A stretch of 64,000 bases of DNA from contig OY762933.1 in NCBI GenBank assembly GCA_963666765.1, positions 1,922,001 to 1,986,000 of the forward strand, in the 5' to 3' direction. The notes below the pieces were generated by a model. The model was not told where the DNA came from, did not search any database, and saw only the letters and a program-made list of their open reading frames with translations. The stretch is from Foliamicus sp963666765 (GTDB taxonomy: Bacteria > Pseudomonadota > Gammaproteobacteria > Steroidobacterales > Foliamicaceae). The position numbers were made by a program, and so were the translations under genes. Shown piece after piece: positions 27,590 through 35,975 of this stretch (position 1 is its first letter; each line of letters starts with the position of its first letter).

Positions 27590-28185
27590 GCGCCCTCCGG
27601 GGCCGTCAGGCCATCGAGCAGGTTTCGAAGCCGTTGCTCGCGCGCTTCCGTCTGCCGGGGCAGCGGCGGATAGCCCAACTCGATATGTTCCACGCGGCCG
27701 TCCCTGCCAACAACGATGAGCTGAGGAATCCCGCGCACGCCATAGGAGTGAGCGATCTCCTCGTCCTCGTCCAGCACAACGCGCACCGTGAACTCCCTTT
27801 CGTCGACGAACTCCCGCACCACATCCGGCCCTTCGCCGATATTCACGGCCAGGAAGGCCGCGCCGCGCCGGTCGAATTCCTCGTTCAGCGCCTGAACGGC
27901 GGGCATGCTGCGTATGCAGGGCCGGCACCACGTGGCCCAGAAATCCAGCACCACCACTTCACGGTTTTCAAATTCGGACAGCGTTACGCCGGCGCCGTCC
28001 AGGTCGACGCTTGAGAAATCGGGAATCTCGCTGCCGACCGCAAGATTTCCGGACTCTTCGACCGGGCCGCCGTTGATCATCTCGGCGGGCTGCTGAAGCT
28101 TGACCTTGACTTCGTAGTGAACCCAAACGGTTAAGGCCGCAAAGAAAACGCCTGCCGCAATCCAGAAGAATCTACGCTTGCTCAC
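27586..28185 (-). CDS. TlpA/ResA-like membrane-anchored thioredoxin
   Basis: A 199-residue thioredoxin-fold protein: an N-terminal membrane anchor (about 5-22), then a periplasmic domain with the active site WCRPC (Cys87, Cys90) and the cis-proline GIPQLIVV. TlpA/ResA proteins usually reduce disulfides in apocytochromes or copper proteins. Here it begins a tightly overlapping operon with an ABC-2 exporter, suggesting the exported or assembled cargo needs thiol reduction (inference). Confidence 0.87.
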   Translation of the reverse strand: MSKRRFFWIAAGVFFAALTVWVHYEVKVKLQQPAEMINGGPVEESGNLAVGSEIPDFSSVDLDGAGVTLSEFENREVVVLDFWATWCRPCIRSMPAVQALNEEFDRRGAAFLAVNIGEGPDVVREFVDEREFTVRVVLDEDEEIAHSYGVRGIPQLIVVGRDGRVEHIELGYPPLPRQTEAREQRLRNLLDGLTAPEGA

Positions 28186-28238
28186 ACCTGCTCAGGACTC
28201 AATACAATGGGCGCCTAATTCTACACAGCAGGGGCGAC

Positions 28239-29681
28239 ATGAATCTCATCACGAAGCAAGGCATTGCGCGGTTTTCCGGCGCATTCCTGTGCGGGCTGCT
28301 GCTGTCCGGACCGGCGGCGGCGGACAGCGGACCGGCGCCTTTGGTTGATGCGCGGAGCAACGAAGCCGTTGCGCTGGCAAGGGACCTGTTCGACTATGCC
28401 GAGCTTGGCTATCTCGAGACCCGCAGCAGCGAACGGCTGGCGGGATACCTCGAAGCCAACGGCTTCAGCATCGAGCGCGGCGTGGCCGGAATCCCCACCG
28501 CGTTCGTCGCCAGCCGGGGGACGGGCGGACCGGTCATCGGCATCCTGGCGGAATTCGATGCATTGCCGGGCCTGTCGCAGGCGCCGGTTCCGCAACGGCA
28601 GCCCCTGGTGCCGGGCGGACCGGGACACGCTTGCGGGCACCACCTGTTCGGCGCCGCATCGGCAACGGCGGCAACGGCCATCGCGGAATGGCTTGCAGGA
28701 ACGGAAACGCCGGGCACGGTGCGCGTCTACGGAACGCCGGCGGAGGAGGGCGGATCCGGCAAGGTGTATCTCACCCGGGCCGGCCTGTTCGACGATGTGG
28801 ACATCGTGCTGCACTGGCATCCCGCCGACCGCAACATCGCCTCCCCCGAGAGCAGCAACGGCAACAAGTCCGGCCGGTTCCGCTTTCACGGGATCGCGGC
28901 GCACGCCGCCGTATCGCCGGAACGAGGCCGGTCGGCCCTCGACGGCGTGGAGGCCATGAACTACATGACCAACCTCATGCGCGAACACATGCCCTCCACG
29001 GCCAGGTTGCACTATGTAATCACCGACGGCGGCCAGGCGCCCAACATCGTTCCCGAGACTGCCGAGGTCTATTACTACGTTCGACATCCCCAGCCCGGGA
29101 TGGTGGTTGAGCTCTTCGACCGGGTCGTGGCCGCCGCCGAGGGCGCCGCGCGCGGGACGGGCACCGCGATGGAATACGAGGTGATGCACGGCAACTTCCC
29201 GCTGCTGCGCAACGATGTCCTGGCCGCGGTGATGCATCGCCATCTTCAACGTCTGGGGGGTGTCGAGTACGACGAAGCGGAAATGGCGTTCGCGACCACC
29301 ATCCGGGAGTCGCTGTTCGGCCAGTTGCGCCCGCTGGAGGCCAGAAACGAGATCGAGCCGTTCGAGTTCAAGCAGAAAATGGGATCCACCGACGTCGGCG
29401 ACGTGAGCTGGGTCGTGCCTACGGCGGGATTCGGCACGGCCACCTGGGTGCCCGGCACGCCGGCCCATAGCTGGCAGGCGGTGGCGGCCGGGAGCATGAG
29501 CATAGGCCACAAGGGAATGATGCTGGCGGCAAGGGTGCTGGCCGAAACCGCCCGCGACCTCTACACGGATGCCGAACTCGTCGTCCGGGCGAAAGCGGAA
29601 TTCGAAGAGCGGCGGGGTCCGGACTTCGAATACCGGCCCCTGCTCGGCGACCGCGAGCCGCCGCTGGACTACCGCAAGTAA
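28239..29681 (+). CDS. Exported M20-family amidohydrolase (AbgB-like)
   Basis: A 480-residue zinc amidohydrolase of the M20 family, closest in pattern to the p-aminobenzoyl-glutamate hydrolase AbgB. A signal peptide (FSGAFLCGLLLSGPAAADS, cleavage near residue 29) predicts periplasmic location. Metal-site motifs are GHACGHHLFGAAS and GTPAEEGGSGK, and the dimerisation domain starts around GNKSGRFRFHGIAAHAA. AGGGGC lies upstream of the ATG as ribosome site. The 3' end overlaps the convergent cytochrome gene by 13 bp. Confidence 0.85.
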   Translation: MNLITKQGIARFSGAFLCGLLLSGPAAADSGPAPLVDARSNEAVALARDLFDYAELGYLETRSSERLAGYLEANGFSIERGVAGIPTAFVASRGTGGPVIGILAEFDALPGLSQAPVPQRQPLVPGGPGHACGHHLFGAASATAATAIAEWLAGTETPGTVRVYGTPAEEGGSGKVYLTRAGLFDDVDIVLHWHPADRNIASPESSNGNKSGRFRFHGIAAHAAVSPERGRSALDGVEAMNYMTNLMREHMPSTARLHYVITDGGQAPNIVPETAEVYYYVRHPQPGMVVELFDRVVAAAEGAARGTGTAMEYEVMHGNFPLLRNDVLAAVMHRHLQRLGGVEYDEAEMAFATTIRESLFGQLRPLEARNEIEPFEFKQKMGSTDVGDVSWVVPTAGFGTATWVPGTPAHSWQAVAAGSMSIGHKGMMLAARVLAETARDLYTDAELVVRAKAEFEERRGPDFEYRPLLGDREPPLDYRK

Positions 29682-30229
29682 TCTTCACCGGGCGTGAAGG
29701 CTTCGTTCTCCGGCGGCGGCCAGGCGAGGATGAAATTGTCGCGGTTGGGCATGCGCACATCGGGCAGCGTCTCCGCATCCATCGCCTCGTCCTTCTCGAT
29801 GATTCCGTTCAGAAACAGCAGGTAGGCCGTCAGGGCGTAGACCTGGTCGTCGCTGAGCGACTGCGGCTCCTGGTACGGCATGGTGCGGCGAATGTAGTCG
29901 AACACGGTGGTCGCGTAGGGCCAGAAGCTGCCCACGGTCTTGCGCGGCGCCGGCCCGTCGAGCGTGCCGTGCCCGCCCACCAGCACATCGTTCAACAGGC
30001 CCTCGCCCTCGACGCCGTGGCAGGAAAAACAGTAGAGCGTATAGACCGGCTCTCCCTCAAGCGCAGTGCCCGAACCGGGCGGGAGACCCTCGCCGTCCGG
30101 CTCGATGCCGATGTCCCATTCGGCCACCTCCTCCGGCGTGGCTTCGATGCCAAGCTCCGGCCCGTCCTGGGCCAGGACGCAGGCAGTAGCGGCGACCAGG
30201 AGGAGCGCCGTGACGCTACGCATAGACAT
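29669..30229 (-). CDS. Exported c-type cytochrome, SoxD/SorB-like
   Basis: A 186-residue mono-haem cytochrome c with a signal peptide (residues 1-20, ending VLAQ), haem site Cys67-Cys70-His71 in YCFSCHG and a likely axial Met117 in RRTMPYQEP. The RTMPYQEPQSLSDDQVYALTAYLLFLNGI stretch is typical of the cytochrome partner of SoxC-type sulfite/sulfane dehydrogenases. It overlaps soxC by 14 bp, so it probably takes the electrons from that enzyme. Confidence 0.86.
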   Translation of the reverse strand: MSMRSVTALLLVAATACVLAQDGPELGIEATPEEVAEWDIGIEPDGEGLPPGSGTALEGEPVYTLYCFSCHGVEGEGLLNDVLVGGHGTLDGPAPRKTVGSFWPYATTVFDYIRRTMPYQEPQSLSDDQVYALTAYLLFLNGIIEKDEAMDAETLPDVRMPNRDNFILAWPPPENEAFTPGEDYLR

Positions 30230-31487
30230 TCCTTACCTGACCTTCGCTGTCAATCCCCCACGCCTGGATTCCGTTGTAGTGGTAAGCGAACTTCCTGCCT
30301 TTGGCGGCAATGATTGCGTCGCGCGTAGGCTGTATGTCGCCGGCCTCATCCGCGGCCCGGCTCATGATCACGGTTTCAGCGCCGTTCCAGCGCCACGCCA
30401 TGCGAAATCGCGTTACGGCCTTGTCCAGCACCGGCTCGCACAACGCCGCCTCGCCCCAGGTAGCGCCGCCGTCGGCGGAGACCTCAACCCTGGCGATCCG
30501 GCCCCCCCCGGACCACGCCATGCCGGAGATCTGGTACAGCCCGGGCCCCTTGAGTTCCAGTCCGGGCGACGGCGAGGTGACCACCGACTTCACGTCCATG
30601 GGATAGGTAAAAAGCAGGGCCCGCCCGTCCGGCAGCAGATCCGAGTACTTGGAAGTCTCTTCCCGGGTCATCGACGGCGCGTCGGTCACCTTGATCCGGC
30701 GCAGCCACTTGATGCTCATGTTGCCCTCGTAGCCCGGCAGGAAAAGCCGCAGCGGATAACCCTGCTCCGGGCGCAGGCGCTCGCCGTTCTGGTACAGCGC
30801 GAGCAGCGCATCGTCCATGGCTTTCTCCAGCGGGACGCTGCGATTCATCGCCGCAGCGTCGGCGCCCTCGGCCATGATCCATCCGGCGGCCGGGTCCACG
30901 CCGGCCTCATCCAGCAGGATGGAAAGCGGCACGCCCGTCCACTCGCTGCACGACACCAACCCGTGGAGCACCCCGCAGGTATCGTTAACCGGCTCCCGGG
31001 GAAGCCCGGCCAGGTAGCTGTTGCCCGAACACTCGATGAACTGTATGCGCGACTCCATCGGGTAGCGGGAAAGCGCGTCCATGTCGAAGAACAGGTCGCG
31101 TTCCACCATGCCGTGAATCAGCAACCGATGCCGGTGGGGATCGATGTCGGGAATGCCGCTGTGGTGGCGCTCAAAGTGAAGCGGATTCGGCGTGATCATG
31201 CCTTCCAGCGCTTCAAGCGGCGTCCATGAACCCCCCGCGCCGTTGGCGCCGGTCGCGGCCAGGACCCGGCGCCGCACGCCATCTTCGTAGGGCGACCGTC
31301 CGCCGTAACCGCTCAGCGGCCGGCCCGGCCCGCGCATCCACGGCGGCAGCTCCCTGGCCGGCGCGGCGGCCATCAGCCCCAGCGAGCCTGCGCCCAGCAC
31401 AGCGGCGCCCCCCTTGAGAAAGAGGCGCCGGTGCAACAAGCCATTGCCGGCAACAGGTTCCAAGTCTTCAAGTATCCGTTCGGGCAT
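30216..31487 (-). CDS. soxC: SoxC-like molybdenum sulfite/sulfane dehydrogenase
   Basis: A molybdopterin enzyme of the sulfite oxidase family, 423 residues from ATG 31487. A Tat signal (LHRRLFLKGGAAVLGAGSLGL, Arg20-Arg21) sends it folded to the periplasm. The molybdenum ligand is Cys153 in RIQFIECSGNS, and the C-terminal dimerisation domain (KSVVTSPSPGLELKGPGLYQISGMAWSGGGRIARVEVSADGGATW) is present. No soxYZ, soxA, soxX or soxB lies nearby, so it may oxidise sulfite rather than carrier-bound sulfane sulfur. The extended frame to 31586 lacks a ribosome site. Confidence 0.87.
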   Translation of the reverse strand: MPERILEDLEPVAGNGLLHRRLFLKGGAAVLGAGSLGLMAAAPARELPPWMRGPGRPLSGYGGRSPYEDGVRRRVLAATGANGAGGSWTPLEALEGMITPNPLHFERHHSGIPDIDPHRHRLLIHGMVERDLFFDMDALSRYPMESRIQFIECSGNSYLAGLPREPVNDTCGVLHGLVSCSEWTGVPLSILLDEAGVDPAAGWIMAEGADAAAMNRSVPLEKAMDDALLALYQNGERLRPEQGYPLRLFLPGYEGNMSIKWLRRIKVTDAPSMTREETSKYSDLLPDGRALLFTYPMDVKSVVTSPSPGLELKGPGLYQISGMAWSGGGRIARVEVSADGGATWGEAALCEPVLDKAVTRFRMAWRWNGAETVIMSRAADEAGDIQPTRDAIIAAKGRKFAYHYNGIQAWGIDSEGQVRNVYA

Positions 31488-31698
31488 CGAGTTCCGCTCC
31501 TGCCACGATGATGCAGCATGTTGCGCGCGTGCGCTACGGCCATGCCTGCTCCACGGGTCTGTGCACTGCCAGTGTACGCCGCGCACGAAGTTCGAATGGG
31601 GGCTCTCGCGTGGTCGCCGGTCTTTTCCGGTCGAGGTTGTAGCTGGATCAACAAGGCATTACTATTAGCGAGAAATATGCCATTTGTAAGGAATTGTC

Positions 31699-31956
31699 AT
31701 GAAAACGGCAAAGATAACCAGCAAGGGGCAGGTCACGATTCCCAAAGCCGTTCGGTCCAGAATGGCAGTGCGGGCGGGTGACCGGCTGGCGTTTGAATTC
31801 GCCGGCGACGGTGCCGTGCGGATGCGTCCCCTACGAAGCGGACAGGAGCCCCTGCGTGGATTCCTGGCGCAACATGCCGCAAGCAAGCCGAGTAGCGCGG
31901 ACGCCATGCGCCGGGCCTTGCGGGCCAGAGCGGCGGCCAAACATGGCCCCAAATGA
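31699..31956 (+). CDS. AbrB/MazE-type antitoxin
   Basis: An 85-residue swapped-hairpin DNA-binding protein: MKTAKITSKGQVTIPKAVRSRMAVRAGDRLAFEF is the classic AbrB/SpoVT fold start. The C-terminal tail (residues 45-85) would bind the toxin. AAGGA precedes the ATG. It overlaps the following PIN toxin by four bases (ATGA). Confidence 0.87.
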   Translation: MKTAKITSKGQVTIPKAVRSRMAVRAGDRLAFEFAGDGAVRMRPLRSGQEPLRGFLAQHAASKPSSADAMRRALRARAAAKHGPK

Positions 31957-32351
31957 TCGCATTCGACACCAATCTTCTGCTGCGCCTGCTGCTGAACGAT
32001 CAAGCGCAGCAGGCAAGACAGGCCGAAGAACTGCTGCAGCGCGCCGTGGCTGCCGGAGAGCGGGTTCTGCTGCCCGACATCGTCATGTGCGAAATGGAAT
32101 GGGTCTTGGAGGCCGTGTATGGCCTTGAAAGAGCCGATATCCTGCAAACGCTGCGGCGGTTACTTGCGTCGGATGAATTCGAGTTCGCCAACCGCGCCGC
32201 GGTCGGCGCAGCAATTCAGCGCTATGCTGCGGGGAAAGCCGATTTCTCGGACTACCTGATCGGCGAAAACACTGCTCTGGCCTGCGCTTCCGTGACCTAC
32301 ACCTTCGACCGCGAACTTGCACGCACGCCCGGCTTCAGCCGTCCCGGCTGA
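31953..32351 (+). CDS. vapC: PIN-domain toxin (VapC family)
   Basis: A 132-residue PIN ribonuclease: MIAFDTNLLLRLLLNDQ (Asp5), CEMEWVLEAVYGL with the central glutamate, and ADFSDYLIGENTALACASVTYTFDREL with the C-terminal acidic residues. Coupled to the AbrB-type antitoxin. This is the first of several toxin modules in the 31.7-34.9 kb island. Confidence 0.86.
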   Translation: MIAFDTNLLLRLLLNDQAQQARQAEELLQRAVAAGERVLLPDIVMCEMEWVLEAVYGLERADILQTLRRLLASDEFEFANRAAVGAAIQRYAAGKADFSDYLIGENTALACASVTYTFDRELARTPGFSRPG

Positions 32352-32647
32352 TCCGCCGATTTTCCATAACCATGTCGGCAGCGAACCGTAAACTCACGGC
32401 GACGGTCGAGGTATTTTTCGCTGATCGTCGCCGAATTCAACAGTCCGGCGCCGGGACGGATGAGCGTTATAGGGAGCCGGGGCACCTTCAGTGCCCGGCC
32501 GGACGTCCGAGTCGTCCTCCAGGCGGTCGTGCGGTTCGGGCGGCTGGCCGCCGCATGACATTGCACACGGTATGACATCCTAATGGATGCCGCAACGTCA
32601 CAATACCGCATCGATCACGTGCAAAAAAAGCGCTTACCATTGGCTGA

Positions 32648-32687
32648 TGATTACGCTATTGAGTAAAAATACTCAATAGCGTAATCA
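32648..32687. repeat. Perfect palindrome with 18-bp arms and AAAA spacer
   Basis: Arms 32648-32665 and 32670-32687 are exact reverse complements; the inner part reads GAGTA-AAAA-TACTC. It could be an operator or a bidirectional terminator. Its right edge (TCA, 32685-32687) supplies the stop codon that ends the truncated toxin remnant on the minus strand, which marks it as a recombination junction. Confidence 0.75.
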
Positions 32688-32960
32688 CGCAACGATACGG
32701 GGCTCCGGTGCAGGCCGCATCATTTCCGAGACGACGTTCGCGTCAAGCAGCCAGACAATCGGCGCGGTCAGATATTGCCCTCGTCGTCACACTCTATCGG
32801 CCTAATAGCCATAGCGCGCGCGTGGCGGCAATTCCACACCGTGTTCCGGGCCGAAATAGCGCTTGAAGGCGTCCGAAAGGGTAAACGCCGCATTACGGAC
32901 CTGATTTGAAGCGGAGCCGCTCTCCCTTGAATTGACAGGAATTAGCGGGCCACCGGCCTT
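32685..32960 (-). pseudogene. Remnant of an antitoxin-PIN toxin pair
   Basis: On the minus strand 32771-32685 encodes PIVWLLDANVVSEMMRPAPE, an unmistakable start of a FitB/VapC PIN toxin, but it stops after 28 codons at the palindrome. Just upstream, an open frame (RNAAFTLSDAFKRYFGPEHG ... PPRARYGY) would continue into RPIECDDEGNI and stop at the toxin start if one base were removed. I read this as an antitoxin with a single-base frameshift followed by a toxin cut off after its first strand and helix. Confidence 0.6.
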
Positions 32961-33032
32961 GCCACAGCAGTATATGTCGATATAATCTCATTTTATCGAC
33001 ATGTTAGGGCCGCATGTCGATTGAATCGACAT
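32959..33032 (+). promoter_or_regulatory. Fic gene promoter with two operator-like palindromes
   Basis: A -35 TTGCCA (32959-32964) and consensus -10 TATAAT (32981-32986) are 16 bases apart. One inverted repeat, ATGTCGATA-N11-TATCGACAT (32974-33002), spans the -10. A second, ATGTCGATT-G-AATCGACAT (33014-33032), covers the start codon and the first codons of the Fic gene. The shared half-site TGTCGAT suggests one regulator, perhaps the Fic protein itself through its C-terminal winged-helix region. Confidence 0.75.
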
Positions 33033-34159
33033 ATCAGGCAAACGCCCCCCACATGGGTCCAGGATACGGAAACATGACCTTCGATCCCCGCCATCCGTTC
33101 AACGACCTTCCGGATCTGCCGCCGGCTGCGGAGACCGAGACCAAGGCCATTCTGCGCCGCTGCATTGCCGCACGCGCTGCATTGGCGGAACTCAGGGTCT
33201 CCGGGCAGCTTATTCTGAACCAGGCGATGCTGATCAATTCGATCCCGCTGCTCGAAGCTCAGGCGAGTTCCGAGATCGAGAACATCGTCACAACGGCGGA
33301 TCGACTGTTCCGCTATGCCAACCAAGCGGCAGGTCAAGCCGACCCTGCCACCAAAGAGGCGCTACGCTACCGTACTGCTTTGCACCGCGGATTCGGAATG
33401 CTGAAGAACCGGCCGCTTTCGACCGCCATTGCGGTTGCGGTCTGCCGGACGATCAAGGGTGTAAACCTGGATGTCCGCAAGACGCCGGGAACGGCGTTGA
33501 TCAATGATGCAACCGACGAGGTTGTCTACACACCGCCGGTGGGAGAGGACATTCTCCGGAACAAACTTGCCAATTGGGAGCGTTACATTCATGAAGTCGA
33601 GGCGATCGACCCGCTGATCCGCCTTGCGGTCATGCATTATCAATTCGAAGCGATCCACCCGTTTGTGGACGGAAACGGCCGCACCGGACGTGTGCTCAAC
33701 CTGCTCTATCTCGTGGATAAGGGGCTGCTTGACCTTCCCGTCCTGTATCTCAGCCGGCACCTCATCCGGAACAAGTCGTCGTACTACCAGTATCTACTTG
33801 AAGTGACGACCCAACAGGCCTGGGAAAACTGGATACTCTTTATTCTGGAGGCCGTCAGAATAACTGCCGACTGGACCTCCACCAAGATCCACGCAATCCG
33901 GAAGCTTCTAGACGAAACAGCCCTTGCAATGCGTCAGAGGATGCCGAAAATTTACTCCCGCGAACTGACCCAACTGATCTTCGTGAATCCCTACTGCCGA
34001 ATCAGCGACGTGGTGGAAGCGGATATCGTCAAGCGCCAGACGGCCGCCGTCTACCTCAAAGCTCTCGCGGCCGAAAACTTACTTAAGGAGGTCAAGACGG
34101 GGCGCGAGAATCTCTATATCAACCCGCCGCTACTGGCGCTTCTGTCCGAGCGAGCCTGA
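33014..34159 (+). CDS. Fic-domain AMPylase-type protein
   Basis: Fic proteins transfer AMP (or other NMPs) to hydroxyl side chains of target proteins. The 381-residue product has the full active-site motif HPFVDGNGRTGR (215-226) and the N-terminal autoinhibitory motif SSEIEN (Ser85, Glu89, Asn90), so it is a class II Fic with its own inhibitory helix. The C-terminal third (CRISDVVEADIVKRQTAAVYLKALAAENLLKEV) resembles a winged helix. ATG 33014 has AGGG upstream; Met14 or Met21 are later alternatives. Target unknown. Confidence 0.9.
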   Translation: MSIESTYQANAPHMGPGYGNMTFDPRHPFNDLPDLPPAAETETKAILRRCIAARAALAELRVSGQLILNQAMLINSIPLLEAQASSEIENIVTTADRLFRYANQAAGQADPATKEALRYRTALHRGFGMLKNRPLSTAIAVAVCRTIKGVNLDVRKTPGTALINDATDEVVYTPPVGEDILRNKLANWERYIHEVEAIDPLIRLAVMHYQFEAIHPFVDGNGRTGRVLNLLYLVDKGLLDLPVLYLSRHLIRNKSSYYQYLLEVTTQQAWENWILFILEAVRITADWTSTKIHAIRKLLDETALAMRQRMPKIYSRELTQLIFVNPYCRISDVVEADIVKRQTAAVYLKALAAENLLKEVKTGRENLYINPPLLALLSERA

Positions 34160-34240
34160 ACCTGAGCGGCGTGGCCGGCGATCTGACGCACAGCCATTAG
34201 CGGGAACTTCAAGCCGACACCTCCAGGTACAGCGCGGCGC

Positions 34241-34630
34241 TCAGATTCGGCATTTGCGAAAGCCCAGCGCGGAGGCCACCCGGCCCTGCTCGGCATCGAG
34301 CGTCGCGAAGGTAAGGCTGTCGGGCTGTGGAGAAACATACAGCGCGGTGGCGACGTGCCAAAGATCGGCGCCCCGCAGATAGCCTGCGCCGAGTGCTCTC
34401 GCAAACTCAGCCGAGAGCGGCCGGGTGGGCAAAACCCAGTCGATGCCCGCCATGACATCGTCCCTAAAGGCCTCGCTTTCGCGCTCGAAGACGGCGCGCA
34501 TTTCCGCGTCAAGAAGGTTGGATGAAAGCGCACGGTCAAAGCGATTCAGGGCCACCGCGAACCTCTCGGCGGCGGGTTCCCCGAAGGCAATGCCGGCCAG
34601 AACCGAGGTATCCACGTAAACGGCACTCAT
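34241..34630 (-). CDS. vapC: PIN-domain toxin (VapC family)
   Basis: A 129-residue PIN ribonuclease: MSAVYVDTSVLAGIAFGEP (Asp7), LLDAEMRAVFERE with the middle acidic residue, and LRGADLWHVATALYVSPQPDSLTFATLDAEQGRVASALG with the C-terminal acidic residues. Its ATG overlaps the Phd-type antitoxin stop by four bases. Confidence 0.88.
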   Translation of the reverse strand: MSAVYVDTSVLAGIAFGEPAAERFAVALNRFDRALSSNLLDAEMRAVFERESEAFRDDVMAGIDWVLPTRPLSAEFARALGAGYLRGADLWHVATALYVSPQPDSLTFATLDAEQGRVASALGFRKCRI

Positions 34631-34905
34631 TCGGCTCGTTCCGCCAGAAAACGCGCCAGCGCGCCGGGCCTTTCTGCCACCATTCTGAAATCACGGCCCG
34701 TGCCGGCATTCCGAACCAGAGCACCACGGCGCTCCAGGTGATCAAGCCGCTCGTCCAGAGTTGGCATTTTGGATTGCCGGATTGCGCGAATCTCCGCCAC
34801 CGGTTCGCCCCGGTAGGACACGGTGACGGTCTCGCCTTCCCGCACCTCGCGAATCACCTCGGAAAAGCGCGCCTTTGCTTCGTAGATGGAGTAGGTGCGT
34901 GCCAT
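34627..34905 (-). CDS. Phd/YefM-type antitoxin
   Basis: A 92-residue antitoxin: MARTYSIYEAKARFSEVIREVREGETVTVSYRGEPVAEIRAI is the Phd/YefM fold, which binds DNA as a dimer. The C-terminal half, with RLDHLERRGALVRNAGTG, would neutralise the PIN toxin encoded immediately downstream. Confidence 0.88.
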   Translation of the reverse strand: MARTYSIYEAKARFSEVIREVREGETVTVSYRGEPVAEIRAIRQSKMPTLDERLDHLERRGALVRNAGTGRDFRMVAERPGALARFLAERAE

Positions 34906-34911
34906 GCAGAC

Positions 34912-34940
34912 ATCATACCTAGTCAGACTAGTTATTTCAA
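34912..34940 (-). promoter_or_regulatory. Promoter and operator of the phd-vapC pair
   Basis: On the minus strand a -35 TTGAAA (34940-34935) and -10 TATGAT (34917-34912) are 17 bases apart. The inverted repeat CTAGTC-A-GACTAG (34919-34931) occupies the spacer, as expected for antitoxin autorepression. The -35 overlaps the 3' end of the upstream oxidoreductase gene. Confidence 0.7.
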
Positions 34941-35944
34941 TGAACGGCGTCGTGCGATGTTGTTGCGGCGGCGCGAATGACCTCGTCGAGCAGGGCGGTG
35001 AACCGCACGCCTTCGTCGGCCAGGATGCAGCGATGGGGCCGGCCGCGGATGGCCCCGGCGAATTCCCTTAGCTGGTCGACGAAATAGGGCGTCAGATCGC
35101 GTGAGCCCATCCTGCGAACTGCACCGTCAGGCTGCGACGGCGGCGAAACGACGAGCTCATCGTTGACCCACACCTTCTCGTTGTCCTCGATGAGCACGAA
35201 GGCATTCTCGAAATGCAGGGACTTGCGGTTCACAACGTAGTCCTGGTTGTAGGAAACGTGAACCGATGCCATGCGCCTGCCGGGATAGGACAGCAGGATC
35301 ATCGCCTCGTCCTCGCCGCGCCAGCCCGACTGATGGCGGGCGGCCTCAACATGGACGCGGAGGACATCGTCCTGCATGACCATGTGCACGAAATCGAGCG
35401 CGTGCGGGGCAAACAGGGACAGGACCAGGCCCTCTTCCATCGACCGCTCGGCCCACCAGTCAGTTTGCGGGCCGTCCCATTTCACGCACATGGACACTTC
35501 CGCGGCCCGCAACGCACCGTAGTCGCGCAAATGGTCCTGCACGTAGCGGATGGCGGCGCAATGCCGGAATGTGTGCCCCAGCGCGAGCACCCGGCCGCTG
35601 CGGCCGGCCGCCCTGGCCATCATTTCCGCATCGGCCGCGTTGTCCGCCATCGGTTTTTCGACAAGGACATGCTTGTCCGCAGCCAGCGCGGCAACCGCCT
35701 GGCCCGCGTGAAGCTCGTTGGGCGAGCAGATGATTACGGCGTCCACATCGTTGCGCGCGCAGAGTTCCCGGGCGCTTGCAACGCGATGCGGGACTCCATG
35801 GCGAAGCGCAAGCTCCCGCTGCCTGCTCTCATTCGGATCGGCCAGCGCCGTCAGCTCGAAATCACCCTCGAGCTGCCGGACGGCGGCGGCATGCGAAGAA
35901 GAAATACGGCCGCAGCCGATTATCCCCGTGCGTATGCGGCCCAT
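34937..35944 (-). CDS. Gfo/Idh/MocA-family oxidoreductase
   Basis: NAD(P)-dependent dehydrogenase of sugars or related compounds, 335 residues. Rossmann start TGIIGCGRISSSHAAAV, the LVEKPMADNAADAEMM motif with the catalytic lysine, and the C-terminal alpha/beta domain (WWAERSMEEGLVLSLFAPHALDFVHM) are present. It lies 31 bp downstream of a TRAP receptor gene on the same strand, suggesting the transported compound is its substrate (inference). Confidence 0.85.
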   Translation of the reverse strand: MGRIRTGIIGCGRISSSHAAAVRQLEGDFELTALADPNESRQRELALRHGVPHRVASARELCARNDVDAVIICSPNELHAGQAVAALAADKHVLVEKPMADNAADAEMMARAAGRSGRVLALGHTFRHCAAIRYVQDHLRDYGALRAAEVSMCVKWDGPQTDWWAERSMEEGLVLSLFAPHALDFVHMVMQDDVLRVHVEAARHQSGWRGEDEAMILLSYPGRRMASVHVSYNQDYVVNRKSLHFENAFVLIEDNEKVWVNDELVVSPPSQPDGAVRRMGSRDLTPYFVDQLREFAGAIRGRPHRCILADEGVRFTALLDEVIRAAATTSHDAVH

Positions 35945-35975
35945 CGTCGGCCTGGTCGCCGCTGCCTGCCCCCGG

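Larger units (their letters stand above)
32352..33013. other. 662-bp gap with decayed antitoxin-toxin remnant and large palindrome
   Basis: No intact gene is supported. The first 290 bases hold nothing recognisable. A perfect palindrome lies at 32648-32687, degraded antitoxin and toxin coding traces read on the minus strand at about 32685-32960, and the promoter of the Fic gene begins at 32959. The region has lower GC than its surroundings. Confidence 0.6.
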
